Below are positions 41,570-54,179 of a stretch of DNA of 64,000 nt, one piece after another. Location: NCBI RefSeq assembly GCF_963678635.1, contig NC_087067.1, positions 496,001 to 560,000 of the forward strand, written 5' to 3'. Origin of the DNA: Symsagittifera roscoffensis (taxonomy: Eukaryota; Xenacoelomorpha; Acoela; Convolutidae). Numbering within the stretch: position 1 is the stretch's first letter; every line of letters begins with the position of its first letter. The notes under the pieces were generated by a model, which saw only the letters and a program-made list of their open reading frames with translations, was not told where the DNA came from and ran no database searches. The translations under genes were made by a program, and so were the position numbers.

Positions 41570-42015
41570 AGAACAACAGAACCAAACTATGGCGGCTACC
41601 ATCTGGTGCAATTTGTTATCGAAAACTCTCAAGTTGAGGATTTATGTCCATAATGATATCAATCAGCGTAAAAAAGCCCAGAGGACTCAAAATTGTCCAC
41701 GGATGATCGGGTCCCGACCAAACCATCTTTTTCAGAGTTTATCTCCATTTAATAGGCAACGGAAATTGATAATGAGGAGTCACACATTCCTTCTTCGGCA
41801 ACAAAAAAAAACAAAAAAAAACACTTTTTATGGAAGCGTGGTGCACAAATTTCTTCTACCAAAGAAAGTTTTGAGTCTCTTCAGGCAAACATCGGCGAAG
41901 GTTAACAAAAATTGTTTCTATGAAGGCATCGGTTGACAAGGTTCCGTGGAGTCAGTGCCTTCTTGGGGACTAGGACTTGATGTTAAGCCTCAACAACCTT
42001 GAAGAGGCACTTAGC
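41570..42015 (+). pseudogene. LINE relic, second segment
   Basis: The stretch with AAATTGATAATGAGGAGTCA, then an A-rich tract, then TTATGGAAGCGTGGTGC matches 42985-43080 (AAATGGATAATGATGAGTCA ... TTTAGGGAAGCGCGG). Both lie downstream of the NKMKTMLIN relics, so they are probably parts of the same dead non-LTR family. Many stops. Confidence 0.35.
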
Positions 42016-42784
42016 ATAGTAGTAAGGTCTTCACTTTGAGAACTTCATAAGGTGCCCACTCTCATTTGTTCATGACGATTTCTCTGGAAATTTCAAAACG
42101 GAAGTTTCTTTGAACTGGAAGATCTATTATTTTCGACGTTTGCCACACACTTTTGCTACATATTGAGGGAAGTATGGCGCAACCTCCGTCTGCACAATTG
42201 GTCTTTCGCTCGTTTTATCATAATTTATATTCACCTTTCCAAAATGCGCTCAGCAGCCAACGCCACCGAAAATCACTAATGACCTGCTAAGACCATATTA
42301 AAAAAGTGTTTGAGTCGACGCTTTCTATTTCCCACTCTTATTTTTTTTCTGAAAAAACTTCCTCATTACTTGTTCGTTTTTGTGATTTTCTGAGAGGCGT
42401 GCGTTTGTTGTGGCCTGATGCATCTTAAATGGACTGGATATAAATGTTGCCGTTAATTTTTTTCTCTACTCACTCTGAGAGAAAAAGTAGCAGAAAAAGT
42501 AGTCTTGAATGTAAAGGAAAATCAGAAAAGTTTCGATAACTTTTACACTAATACCTTCTAATAGTACACTAATACCTTCTATTAGTGCCTCTTTTCTATC
42601 AAACAGCTCCTGAAAGCTGCAATTTGAAAAATTACTAAGACAAAACTGAATTTATAATCTTATGTAACAACCACAAAGATATAAAACCAAGAGGTTCAAG
42701 TTGCTGGACAGCTAATAAAAAAAAAGAACTATTATAACAATCTGATATGCCGGGTACATGTCAAACAGCTACTCTTGAAAAGAG

Positions 42785-43150
42785 CTTATAGACAGTCAGA
42801 GGCTGTATTCCAAACAAAATGAAAACCATGCTCATCAACGCCCTGTAACTAAGCCATCAGCAATTTTCGACGGTGATTCTGGCAACAAAAGACCAAAATC
42901 TTATCATAACTTATGAAAAACAACTGAGCCTGTTTTGATGAACACCAAATTGATTCTTCGGTTGTACTTTTTAAGAGTTTGTCTCAACTCTCCAGAAAAA
43001 GTAAATGGATAATGATGAGTCACACAATCCTTCTTTGTCAACGAAGCTACAAAAAACACATTTTAGGGAAGCGCGGTTTTCTTCTTGCTTCGAACTCTTC
43101 CAGAAACATGAAATTGATTTTTGATATTTGGTTCATCAACACCGGAAGAT
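42785..43150 (+). pseudogene. LINE relic, second copy
   Basis: AACAAAATGAAAACCATGCT matches the relic at 40160-40440. The following sequence matches 41720-41850. Frames are broken throughout. Confidence 0.4.
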
Positions 43151-43983
43151 GTTCACTGAAGTTGTCTATAAGGAGACATGGGCTTTTTTCCTTATGGGAG
43201 TCCTTTTTCTACAAAAATGACCCAAGTAACGTTAATTTTTTTGCTCCTTTCCGGAATCAGATACTTTCAAAAACTGCAAAAAAAAAATATTTCAAAATTT
43301 TGATGTTTTATCAAATATATTTTTTTTCATTATGGGAGTCCTTCTTATACAAAAATTGTTTTTCAGTTTGTTTATTTTACTATGCCTCTCAAATATGCCT
43401 TATCTTCAGTTTTTCATTCAGCTCTTTTTATCACACCACGCCGAAGAAATGACGCAAATTTGAAATAACATTTTTGTTCCAATTTTTAAGACTACGGTTG
43501 AAACGTTCTGTGGTACATTCTGTGATAATTGGCTATCCTTGCTGTATTTAGAAAGAAATGCATTTTCCCTTTATTTTTCAGTTTTTCGGTCACTCTGAGC
43601 GGTAACTGTCAACCTTGAGCGCAATCGAAAAATAATACAAATTTGTTCAAAGAATTCTCTTGGTTTTCCTGTAAACTGAGACAAGAAAATAAAGCACCAA
43701 ATGATTAGTATTTGTGATTGTATAGGCAATATCATGATTTTACCCCAACTTTCAACTTTTGGCAGATGAAGTATGCCAATAGGAAATATTATTAACTACA
43801 AGAAATGACCCGCAATTTAATTGCAATATTGCAAAAATTTATCACACTATTGATGATATTTTGAATGTGACACAAAAATCTTTTTTACTGATGCAAAATG
43901 AATATCAAAAAAGAAGGCAGTGGTGGAAAAGAGTCGGCTGTTTTTCATGAAGCATAAAAATCTGTTTACAAGTCTGATGTTTT

Positions 43984-44214
43984 CTAAACTCTTTTCTGGG
44001 GACCAGCTATGTATTCATTTGGCTGTCTAGAGATGTATTCCCCAGAGTGTGACGTCATAGCGGTGTTTTTGACTGCAGAAACAGCGCCGGTGGACGAAGC
44101 GGTAGATGTTTTCTTCTTTGAAGCCACCGATGACTTCTTCGAGCCGGTGGTTGAAGTCTTTTTCACCACGCCTACTTTTGCCGCCGTCTTCTTAGACTTG
44201 CTTTTTTTCGTCAT
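43984..44214 (-). CDS. Lys/Ser/Thr-rich tail exon, possibly of the H2A-like gene
   Basis: Read on the minus strand, a good acceptor (TCATCTTCTTTCTCAG) is followed by 76 codons and a stop. The product starts MTKKSKSKKTAAK and has repeated KKTS, KKSS and KKKTS words, like histone tails or H1-type linkers. It lies 2.2 kb downstream of the H2A-like exons on the same strand, and its phase (0) fits the candidate donor at 46443. It may be the C-terminal tail of that histone variant. Alternatively it is a separate small basic protein starting at this ATG. Confidence 0.45.
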   Translation of the reverse strand: MTKKSKSKKTAAKVGVVKKTSTTGSKKSSVASKKKTSTASSTGAVSAVKNTAMTSHSGEYISRQPNEYIAGPQKRV

Positions 44215-46290
44215 CTGAGAAAGAAGATGAGTAATTTTCAAGATACAATTTTTGACTCTTTTGCCTCCCCCGTCTGCGAATGAACTTTTTGTCTGATTGT
44301 TACAAAATTAGTTACGCGGACTGAGGAAGCCATATCAAACAAATTTTGTCCTCAATCTTAACCTTATAAAACCCCTCGGCTCTTTTTCCTTATCCCCCCA
44401 CCTGCAAGTTTTTACATGTAAATTTGTTGACCTCTTTATCGGATTGTTATGAAAATTAACTTACAGACTAATAAAGCCACGACAAACATATTTGGTTTTC
44501 ATAATCAACCTCGTAAAACCACTCGCTACACTACTATATGGAAGTTCGTGTGAGGTGGTGGGGAAAAGGAAAAAGAGCCAACCCCTCATTACACCATAAA
44601 AATGTATTTATTTGAGGTGGGGGAGTGGGAGACGGGAAAAATAGCGCAAAATATCTAGCCTTATGTTGAACCTTGTAAGACTACTCGTTGGGCTGTTTTT
44701 CCTTTTCCCCCCGACCCCACACAAACTTGAATTTATGGTCTAACGAGTGGTTTTACAAAATTAATTACGAGGACCAAATATGTTTGTCATGGCCTGACCT
44801 GTCAATTTTCATGACAATTAGACAATGTGAACAGTAATTTTAAATATAAAAAATTGCAGGTGGCGGGAGGGGAAGGATAAAGAGCCACTCGTTGCACCAT
44901 AAATTTATCTGTATGATGTGAGGGAGGGTGACTGGGCTCTCTTTCTTCCTCCCACCCGCAAATTAGGCAAAACTTATCTTTACATTGTCCGATAGTTTTG
45001 AAAATTGGCACGTGGACTAATTAGGTCATGACAAACATATTTAGCCCCCATAAACAACCTTGTAAAACTGCTCGTTACACCATGAAATAGGAAAAAGAGC
45101 CCAGGAGGGGGTACAATTAAGGTAAGTGGGTGATTGAAGGAGGAAAAAAGACCGAGGTTTCACCGTTCATGATTTTTTTATTTCGTACAGTTAATGGTAA
45201 TAAGGTATCAAGAATAAGGGAACCGGCTCTTTTCTAGGTCCCCCTTTTCAAAATACCAAGTTTTATGCTTGATTTACGTGTTATTACGGCTAAATGCGTG
45301 ATGTTTTGCTGTAAAACATGAAGAACAAATCTGTTCACAGTTGTCGATTTGTTCACCACGCCAAATTTAATTGCATTATGATAACGTTAAATAAGCTTTT
45401 AGAAATTGAATTTGAAAGGGGGAAACTGGAAAAGAGCCAAGGAACCAAATGCAGATTGTATATTCAGAAGAAAAAAACTAAAACGTACCCGGGTTGCCCA
45501 CCATAGAAGATAATGCGCAACCATGCACATCCATGCATGATTTGCATGGAAAATGACTTATCATACTTGGCCCATACATTGGTTTCGAAAACCCTCAAAA
45601 TAGCTTTTTAACGGAGTAAAATAGTAATAAAACGGTTTCTCATCGTTATGCAAGCTGTTGGTAGAATATCAAAAATTTTCACCATGCAAATCATACGTCG
45701 AAACAAATATGCTGCTACGTATGGAAGAGATTTTTCACCAATTTTTTTTTCTCTAGAAAACCGTAAAATAGAGGTTAATTAACAACATCGGAGAAAGGAA
45801 CATGGAACTAAGCAACGGAAATCCAGTGATACGGTGGCCAATTTGAACAAGATTGTGGAGGAAGAAGGGGAAGATGGTGAAATGCACACTAAGTGAATTA
45901 AATTATTAGCTTGCAATGCTGTGTCTACCTGGCCAGATGCGAAAATAATAGGCCCTTTCTAATATTGGGCTCTTTTCCTCCCAAACCCCCCCCCCCCACA
46001 AATAAATTTATTGACCACTTTGTCCAATGAGTTTTAAAAAGCTTTTTTAACGTTATTGTCCAATTGACCACATTGTCCCTCCACAAGTAAATTTATAGAC
46101 CACATTGTCCAATTGTTATGAAAATTGACACACAGACTAATAAGGCAAACATATTTGGTCTTCATAATCAACCTGGTAAAACCACTCGTCGTTACACTAA
46201 AAATTGAAGAAAGAGCCTAATATTGTCACCCAGCAACATCTAGCCGTTTTCGTATCAATTTTTTTTTAATTCTAATCGCGGCTCTTAACC
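44215..46290. repeat. degenerate tandem repeats with AAAAAGAGCC units
   Basis: Successive blocks of roughly 150-250 bp carry variants of ACCTCGTAAAACCACTCG, TACACCATAAA and GGAAAAAGAGCC next to G- or C-rich tracts. Similar words lie beside the H2A-like exon 2 in both arms (46308 and 59966). Would be intronic if the tail exon belongs to the H2A-like gene. Confidence 0.55.
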
Positions 46291-46443
46291 CCACCTGCGA
46301 ATGGAAAAAGAGCCCCCCAATCTTAGAAACACAGTCGCTCTATTGTACTGATTTTTGTAAATAAAATTGAGGGGGGGTTTGTGGGGGTGGAGCAAAGAAT
46401 TGGCTCTGCCAAATAGTGGTTCATTGATTGGTTGGTTTTTAAC

Positions 46444-46583
46444 CATGAGGTCCTTGTGGATGTGAGGCATGACTCCAGAAAAGGGAAACTCCACGTGGCG
46501 GAACGCTTCTGCAAACTCGGCGTCCCGCAACATACCCAGTTTGATGTCCCGCGGCTGAATTATCTTCCCTTGCTTGACGGTCC
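46444..46583 (-). CDS. histone H2A-like variant, exon 2 (arm A)
   Basis: Acceptor TTTCATCTTTCCAG; codes from T-V-K-Q-G-K-I-I to H-I-H-K-D-L-M, 46 codons after completing the split Gly. It matches the second half of the H2A fold: KIIQPRDIKLGMLRD corresponds to the loop and helix 3, SGVMPHIHKDLM to the docking domain. The canonical acidic triplet after that helix is D-A-E here. The proposed donor (ATG|GTTAAA) is weak. Beyond it the two arms accumulate indels, which supports the end of coding there. Confidence 0.8.
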
Positions 46584-47020
46584 CTGGAAAGATGAAATTG
46601 CTTTTTAGACCACTTCTACAGATGATCACATTGTCGTGGCCATGATTGTTTTAACAACATGTATTATATCAAATAAACCTGTAATGCTGTAATAAATGGT
46701 TATTTGATATACGTTTTGATAATGAAAAATTAAAATCACGACCGCCAACATCCGAATCTCCCCCCACACAGGTGTTCAATCTTTCAATCTTTGTTGTGAC
46801 AGCTGATTTCATAATTTCACGGCTTAACGTGCGATGGTACAATGTTGCATGTGATCCTATAGAAGAAAAAGTCTGTTCATAATTGTTACTTTGCTAGCTA
46901 TTCAAACTTTAACAGCCATATGATTTTCAAATTGAAATTCAAATATGGCGTTGGAGGGGGGTTGAAAAAGAGCACATTATGTGTTTGAAAAAGATCCTGG
47001 GGGTCTGAGAAAAATCTGAC

Positions 47021-47177
47021 CGGCACAGAGGAGAAGTTCGCTGGTAAGAAACCCGAAAGCTCCGGCTAAGGATTGTGCCGCAGTCCTACTGACTCGCATG
47101 TCTGTTGCCTTTTTCAACTGAGTGCACAATCTGCCCACTGGAAAGCTATTCACCATCTCGCGGTTTCTTCTCGACAT
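47021..47177 (-). CDS. histone H2A-like variant, exon 1 (arm A)
   Basis: ATG at 47177; an in-frame TAA upstream in this arm supports it as the start. 52 codons plus one base, donor GCCG|GTCAGA. NSFPVGRLCTQLKK aligns with the FPVGR helix 1 of H2A, then RVSRTAAQSLAGAFGFLTSELL with helix 2. The usual basic N-terminal tail is almost absent (MSRRNREM). Of the three helix-2 acidic-patch glutamates of H2A only the middle one (SEL) remains; the others are Gly and Leu. A divergent nucleosomal H2A variant, perhaps germline-restricted as such variants often are (inference). Confidence 0.85.
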
Positions 47178-48104
47178 CTCTATTTTGCTATGGTTTCTGC
47201 TTTAACTGACGATCGATGTAAGGTCAATACGGGTATTTATTCTGGTACTGAAGTCACCGAAGCTCACGAACAATTTTTCAGTTTTTTATATTTGATGTCA
47301 AGTTTGGGGTTTAATTTTGAATCAAAAACTAAAAAGGCATCAGTTTTTTTCTAATTAAAAGCTGACTGTCTGTTTGCCCCGTAGAAAATATTGTTTTTCA
47401 AGATATTTAAAAAAATCAGAACAGAAGTCAGAAAAAACGCCAACGCCAAAAATATCTTCACTAGAAAAATAATCGGGTCAGAAAAACACGTGTTAAAACA
47501 AATGCTCACGAATATGTGTGAGTCACTGGAGGCCGAAAGTCAGAAGCATCATCAGAATATAAAAATTGAAATGGGCTTATTTTAATCCAAATTAAAAAAC
47601 CACGGTTTGACTTCAAGACACAAGAAAATGTTCATACAATTCCATAAAAGAAAATGCTTATCCTACAATTTTAAACACAACGTGTATAGAAAAATGTTTA
47701 TCAAACAGTTTCAGTGTATTCTTTTTGTATTTCAGTGTCTTTATATGTATTCTTTACCAGTTTTTTTGTCAAGGTAAAAGTAAACTTAGTAAACAAAACC
47801 CTCTCCATTGATGATTAATAGCAATAAAAATTGAAATTTCATGAAAAAATTAACTCATGATTTGAAGCTTCCTCGTTCTTTTTTGTCAAGGATTAAAACC
47901 AATGCAACTTCTGCAAAATTTCTAAATATTAGTTAAAATGACCAAATTCAAAATTTCTCGTAAGTTTTATCATTTTTATTATGATGTTTAAGAACGGGAA
48001 AGGTTTGAGGAATTTTTAGAGAAATTTTTCAAAAACTACATCTATTAATTGACAAAACTCATTAGATTTTGGTTGAAGTACAACTTTTTTCTCAAATTTC
48101 ACAG

Positions 48105-48159
48105 ATTTTCTGCTTATCAATTTATACTGGCACTGAAACAATCTTGGCAAAAGCTAAAG
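48105..48159 (+). other. exon-like 55-base segment between good splice sites
   Basis: TTTTTTCTCAAATTTCACAG precedes it and AAAG|GTAAGC follows; one frame reads IFCLSIYTGTETILAKAK. The same segment is kept in arm B (58106-58160, minus), where the donor flank is C|GTAAGC. It could be a small exon of an unknown gene lying divergently from the H2A-like gene. Low certainty. Confidence 0.3.
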
Positions 48160-49526
48160 GTAAGCATATTAGAAAGAAGTTAAATTTCAGCCAAAAATTC
48201 TTCATAACTGTTCAGAATCTCTCTTTTTGCTTCATCAACATATTTATCAAGATTTTTTCGCAGAAGTTTTATTTTCTAAATTAAATACTGCTTTCTGTTT
48301 CATAGGGTGTCTTATTTCCGAACTCACTTTGCATGAAATATCAGGCAGCACCAGGGAATTCAGGGAAAAAATAGTCTCAATTGAACGAACCATCTGCTGG
48401 TAGAGGTAGAATTTGTGGTAAACAATAAGCGTCTGATTTTTAGTTCGTATTTCGTGCTAGCTTACGTTCAGCAGATGCTTTTTGTCTTATTTAGTATGTA
48501 CCTTGAATGCAGAATTACAGTTTTTTTAACCAATTACAATCAGAAATTGCAATTTAGTCAACAAATCTTTTTCTAATCTTGATTTTGCCCAAATTTTTTA
48601 CAAACCAATTGAGTGAGAGAATTGAAACCAATTAAAGAATTCAAAATGGAACATATAATAAATGATAGAAAAAAATATTGGTCTGTTTTTACAAACAATT
48701 TGGTGAATGAAATAAGTGCAAACCTATTCGATATCATCTGAAAATGTTTATGGCAGACCTTCATTAGAATTTTGCAATAAAATTTAGTTCTGATTTGCTG
48801 CTTTTCAAATCAAGAACAAAAACAACAAGGACACCAAAACTGCATCAATTCAGAAATTTTTGATATTAATCTTAAGCAACCTTGATTCAACATCATTCTA
48901 TAGTTCTTCCTAATTTTCCTAACGCCAAACCACAGCGAAAATACAATTTTCACAGTGACACCATTTGATTCGCTTCATTTTACACATCAAATCAATTGAG
49001 AGAATTACAACAAATACTAGTAAAATTATTAATTAGCTTTGAAAATTGTAGCAAAACTCTTAGCACTTTCTCTAGGAGTATTCTACAACAACAATAAATT
49101 TGTATACTTTTTAAACAAAATTGAATAAAAGTAGATCTTGACAGAGGATTTTGATTTTATGTTTCATCTATCACTGTTTCAAAATAACAATTGTTGCGTG
49201 ATTTCAACCAAAAATATAGATAAGGTAATGGAAAACCGTTTCATTTAACCGAGTGGTCTCGGGGTGCTTAGTTCGAAAAACAGTTTCCTTGAATCATTTG
49301 AATTTTATGTAGCTTTAATTAATTCCTCAAAAAAAACTCTAATGTAAAAAACAAAGTTAGCCTTACTTGACTGTTTTTATACTGGATTTTTTGTTAATTG
49401 TTTGCCTACAACCTATATGAAAGCAAAAATTTAAAAAAAATAAACTCTACTTTTTTGTCAAGAAACTTTATTTTTAATTTTTTGTTGTAACTTTGCAGTT
49501 CTCTCTGGACAGTTGTTTGCTTTATC

Positions 49527-51429
49527 TCTTTTGTGAATAATTGCTGTGTGTCCTTTAATTGCTGCTTGTCTATTTCCTTTTAAGTGTGAGAATAGATGAG
49601 AAGTGCAAAATACACCAAATCATTGAAAACAATTAGAACAGAAATTAAATTACACACATTGAAGTTATTACATCAACCAATCAGAACCAAGCTTCATTTA
49701 TCATGGAACTTTCAACAGTCTTGATGTGAACCAATGTCCACACAAGCATGTTAAAAGTACGCGAGATTTCGCACAAACATCAAAGAAGAACTAATAAAGG
49801 TGGGATCAGGGACTACTTACTAAATGTCCGTCTTTAGAGGTACTTCCTTCAAGTTATGGAAATTTGATATGTCACTGTAAAGTGTGAGCAGGTACCTGTC
49901 TGTCAATCAATATCTAAATTGTCTACATTTTTCTGTCCTCAGAATCAAAATCTTGATTTACTAGATTGATGTACGGTTGATGAATTAGCAACGAAAACCT
50001 TGCGCAATTCTGCAACTTTTTTCTTTATTATTTTTAGGAGCTTGGATGGTCTTGAAAATTTTTTGCTTTATATTGGCAATATTTTGCAAACTAAAAAAAC
50101 TGGGTGCCTTTGAATGGCGTTTAATTCAAAGTTTATATGGCGGACTGGGCCAGCGGCAATTCTTATAATTAGCGCTCCAAATTCCATTATTCTGTCTCAT
50201 TAAGGAAAAAAACTTTCCAGTTCCAGTTAGCGATACCGCAATGAACTGAAATAAGATCAGTTATTTGATGATCATTTTCCTCGACGCAGTAGTTCAAAGA
50301 TTTGTTTGGCCATATTCGGCTCAATTTAAAGTAAGTTTCATTCATTGCTTTCAAAAACAAAGACTGACACTTTCAAACAAATTGAACACAAAATGGAGAA
50401 AATTTTCGAAAATCAGATGTACGAATTTTCATGATTTCTTCCTTAGAAAAACCCCACTTAGGTCCAAGCAAAAACAAAACGGTAAAACTAGGATAACCCT
50501 TGATATCAAGCAAGAAGCTATGCTACATCGAAAAGTCATTAGCCGATTTGTGGCAACTGCTGCAAATGGATACAATTGGTTTTGCTTTTTTTTAATTTTC
50601 GTTGATAATTTTAAATTTCTCAACCCGTACATAAGCAGCGTGGCCTATGTTATAAGCAGTGTACCCAACATAAGCAGGGTACCTATGAAAAAACAAAAAA
50701 AATTCTAGAACTTTTTGAATAAAACCGACGAAAATTTTGTTGTTGCTTTGAAGACTGAGTTGCTTTGGCAAATCTATTCTCAATGAAACACTACTGAAGT
50801 TATATTGGGGAAAAAAAGATAAAAATGGCCACTAAGCAACAGAATTAAGATTGAAAATCAATATTCAAAACGAAAAAAAAAACGCCTTCTTGCTCAACGA
50901 ACGTGCCAAACACTAAATTGAAAAACAAGCTTTTCTGATAAAAAAAAACTAAGGCTATAGCTACAACATTTAAGAGAAATGAGAACATATTATTTGAAGT
51001 GAATTTTATAAGTGTCAAAATGTTAGATAAAAAGTGAGCAATATCACTACGAAGGAGTGGTTTACACTGAAGGTCAGACAAAGACCTGTTAAATCTAATT
51101 AAATAAGATTACATAAGAGCGGTAGAAAATCAGATCACAAAACTTCCCTTATCAGGAAATTCTTATAATATAAGTCAAACATAATGTAATCATGACGCAA
51201 CAATAACCTTTTTTGTCGGGCAAAATCGAGAAAAGACTACATAAAGTGAAAAGTCACGAAACGTAGTGATCAAAAATAAAAAAAAATCAATATCAACTGC
51301 ATAATAGTTGAAAGAATGTCGAAGTTGAGAATTTTTACCTGGAGTTGCTATTAATGTGTTTAACTAGCTAGTTCGTTTACAAACTTGTACGGGTTTGAAT
51401 AATTGAATTAAGCTTAAGACGCTTTGGTC
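49527..51429. other. noncoding region
   Basis: AT-rich, with no supportable exon or RNA gene. The open frame near 50265-50708 has no domain or splice support. Confidence 0.45.
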
Positions 51430-52070
51430 CAAGACTTAGTGTCCTGTTTTGACTTTCCGAACGTAAATCTGTCCCGTTTCGAAGAAAAATCTTACTGTCC
51501 GAATCGCTAATCTTTTCTTAGAGAAGAGTTGTAGAAATATCGGATGTAAAATCGTCGTCACCGGAGATATCTGCTGTTGGTTGTTCCATTGCAGTTTCGG
51601 AAGGGTTGTGGGGGTTTCCGTTGGTTCCGTTACCATTTGGTACTTCTAAACCCGCTGGAGTGTCCGTGTTGAGTTCCAGAGTAGTGCCGCGCATTCCTTG
51701 GTGTTTTAGTCGACCGAAGTTGAAGTATCCGGGGAGTACTCAACATAAATCCGAATGTTGGCACATACGATTTCGTTTACAGCGTCTATAAAATTTTGTG
51801 CTGGTTTTGTTCTCCGAGGAAGAGTTTGCTGGTTAATGTCCTCTGTACCCGCCGGTATGATGGAGATTGGGCATTGAATTGTCTGATTGGGATCCAAAAC
51901 CTCGGGCTTAATCATATTATTTTGGTTTGAATCGACATCATCCGATTGGAACGTTTGAAAGTCTTTTTTGTATCCGAAGTAAATGTATCTCTCCCAGGTC
52001 TCTGCAAGAGAAACCTCTACCGACTCTTCCCAATCACTAATGTTGGACGTAACCGAGGAAATGAAACATG
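51430..52070 (-). pseudogene. coding-like minus-strand fragment, unknown family
   Basis: Minus-strand frames are open and protein-like: EVSLAETWERYIYFGYKK followed without break by the stretch starting NNMIKPEVLDPNQ and IPAGTEDINQQ (to 51706), then, after a stop and frame change, PTETPTTLPKLQWNN (to 51436). Composition differs from the AT-rich surroundings. Perhaps a decayed retroelement gag-like gene; I cannot assign it. Confidence 0.35.
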
Positions 52071-53802
52071 GCTAAATCACTTGCGAAGTATCCTTAGGTT
52101 TGCTGATTTCTGAATTTCTTGAGGCTCTAACTGATCGTCTTCTTGATGTGTATTTCTCCTATCTTTTCTGTCTCGTTCTCTTAGGGGGATCTTTTGGAGT
52201 ATTCCGGGCTACAGTCTTTGTGTCTGGTTTTCAACTGATACAGTCGATGTGTAAGATGAGCATTCTGTCAAACCTGACTGCGGAGTTGCTGAAGTAGGGT
52301 TCTCTGGTGGGCGCTGGATATACGTTGAAGTATTCATCCCCCGACGAGTGGGAAATTCAGCTTTTCAGGCCTCTCTTACCTACATTTGTTTTAGTGAAAA
52401 AATGGAATGAAGTAATGCCTCAAATTCTGCGCGGTTTTTTGAAGCGGTCCTACAGTGGTATGTCGGATGTTTGGATAATTTTTTCCCAGCTCTATAGTAG
52501 ATTTTGATTAAATTGCTATTTCGGCATTATAATGGTACTCAAATTATGGATTGCCTTTTGTTGGATTAGCTAGTTTACCATTAGTGAAAAGATTTTACAG
52601 CAGAATTTGACTAGTGCTTGCTCCCGTCTCTTTTTTTTTGGTTGTCAGATTTGAAACCTTTAACAGTTCGATTGCGGTTTTTCAAAGGTAAGGGCTCGTC
52701 TGTGTATCCGTCTTTGATCCCTTTGTCTGATCTCCAGCGTTCTTTCTTTAGCAAATTTTGATTTCCGTTTTGTCCAAACGGTCCATCAAAAATTCGAAGC
52801 TAGATCTTTCCAGATAGTATTCGGATTTCTGCTGATATGTTCCTCAAAAGGAGAACCTTTAATTAAAAATCGAATGGTTGAACGCAAGTTATAAATGCTT
52901 CGCGAGACGGTACCGATGAGAATAAAACTAGTGGAATTGCAAGACATTGCAAGAAATTTATGTTGCAGTATTTACAATATGAATTCCATGACAATATGTT
53001 TAACCTTCAATTAAATCGATAAGTGTGTTTGTAGAAATGTTGGTATAAATTGAGCTAAATTTGTTATTTTTGAAAGAAACCTAGAAATTAAGTCTGTAAA
53101 CGCATATCTTTACCCGCTAAGTTTTAAAATGAAAAGATAAATGGTAAAATTCATCTACCAAGCAGATTGATTCATTGATAGTTTTATTAGTATGATTGGT
53201 AGAGATGACAGAAACAAAGGCTTTGAGATCTGTCAAGATCTTAATTTTGGAGCCGTTTAACTTTGTTTTTTTGCCCATACTGTTCTGCTGTCCATACTAT
53301 TTACAAAACTACCACTCGTCAGTAGAAATATTTGCTTTGAGAGGTTTTAAAACAGTTGAAGGGAAAGAGATAAAAAGTTCCGGTCAATCTTTTGGAATTG
53401 TTCTAATGATGCTCCAAGAATGTTATATGGTGCGTCTGATTTAACTCTTGTTCAAAATTTAAAATCAAAATGGGTGTTTTCGTTAAAGTTCACTATTTCT
53501 TGTTAAATTTTTTCAAATGCAATAAAATGGCTTTCATTTTCTGGAAACAAACAGCTACCAAGAGTCGATAGATTTCGATAGATTTGGCGCAATTTTCATC
53601 TACCGAAATGTCGATCCAAAAGATGAGCCTAAATCTTGCAGGTTTTTTGTGATAGTAAACTTTTGAGAGCGAAAAATTTGTCACTTAATAGAGTAACTCA
53701 TGTAAGTTTGAATGAAGTTAATTATCTTTTTGTATGGAAGATTTCGCAAATTGACTATTTAGTGGCAAAATTTTAACTATCTAAGGTTGTTAAAACTCTT
53801 TT

Positions 53803-54120
53803 CGCAGTTTGTCTATATTTAAAAAAAATTCCTTTGGAGTCAACTAAAGCATCGGCTAGGTCCTCAGTTTACTCACAACCATAAATGGCCATCACTGAGA
53901 GTGAGTTTTACCACGAAGCACTACTCTTGAAGGGTAGCAATTTGCCTAGCTTTTGTGCCTTGCCGGTTAAAAACTTTTTCAAAGATTACATCATAGAACC
54001 CAGGGTGCTAAAAGCCGTGAAAACCAATTTTCCACAAACGGCTTTCACAATCATCAGGGATTCTGTAGAACAAAGTCTCCCGCTCCTGATCTCCACGAAC
54101 GCAGAAAGTTTATCACAATA
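53803..54120 (+). repeat. direct repeat unit 1 with short ORF
   Basis: About 150 bases ending in CCATAAATGGCCATCACTGA are repeated at 54548-54694. Within unit 1 an ATG ORF of 78 codons (53885-54121, starting MAITESEFYHEALLLKGS) is open; in unit 2 the corresponding frame breaks after about 25 codons. Function unknown; it may be gag-like debris. Confidence 0.55.
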
Positions 54121-54179
54121 GTCGTCTCTATCCGAAGACCTGCGAGATTAGTAATGACACTGGTCTTGTGGCTTTCATG

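Larger units (their letters stand above)
46291..49526 (+). repeat. inverted duplication arm A (3.2 kb)
   Basis: Matches the reverse complement of 56758-59991 nearly end to end, with scattered substitutions and small indels. It contains the first copy of the H2A-like exons. The matching interval stops at the assembly gap on one side and at the copy-2 retrotransposon on the other, so the true arms may be longer. Confidence 0.9.

Noticed and set aside
44009..44218. Plus-strand ORF opposite the Lys-rich tail
   Set aside because: Acidic mirror image of the Lys-rich minus-strand exon, with no splice context.
47391..47585. H2B-like partner gene facing the H2A-like gene
   Set aside because: Frame starts at TTG with no ATG, and similarity to H2B is limited to a few residues in shifting alignments; kept only as a weak finding.
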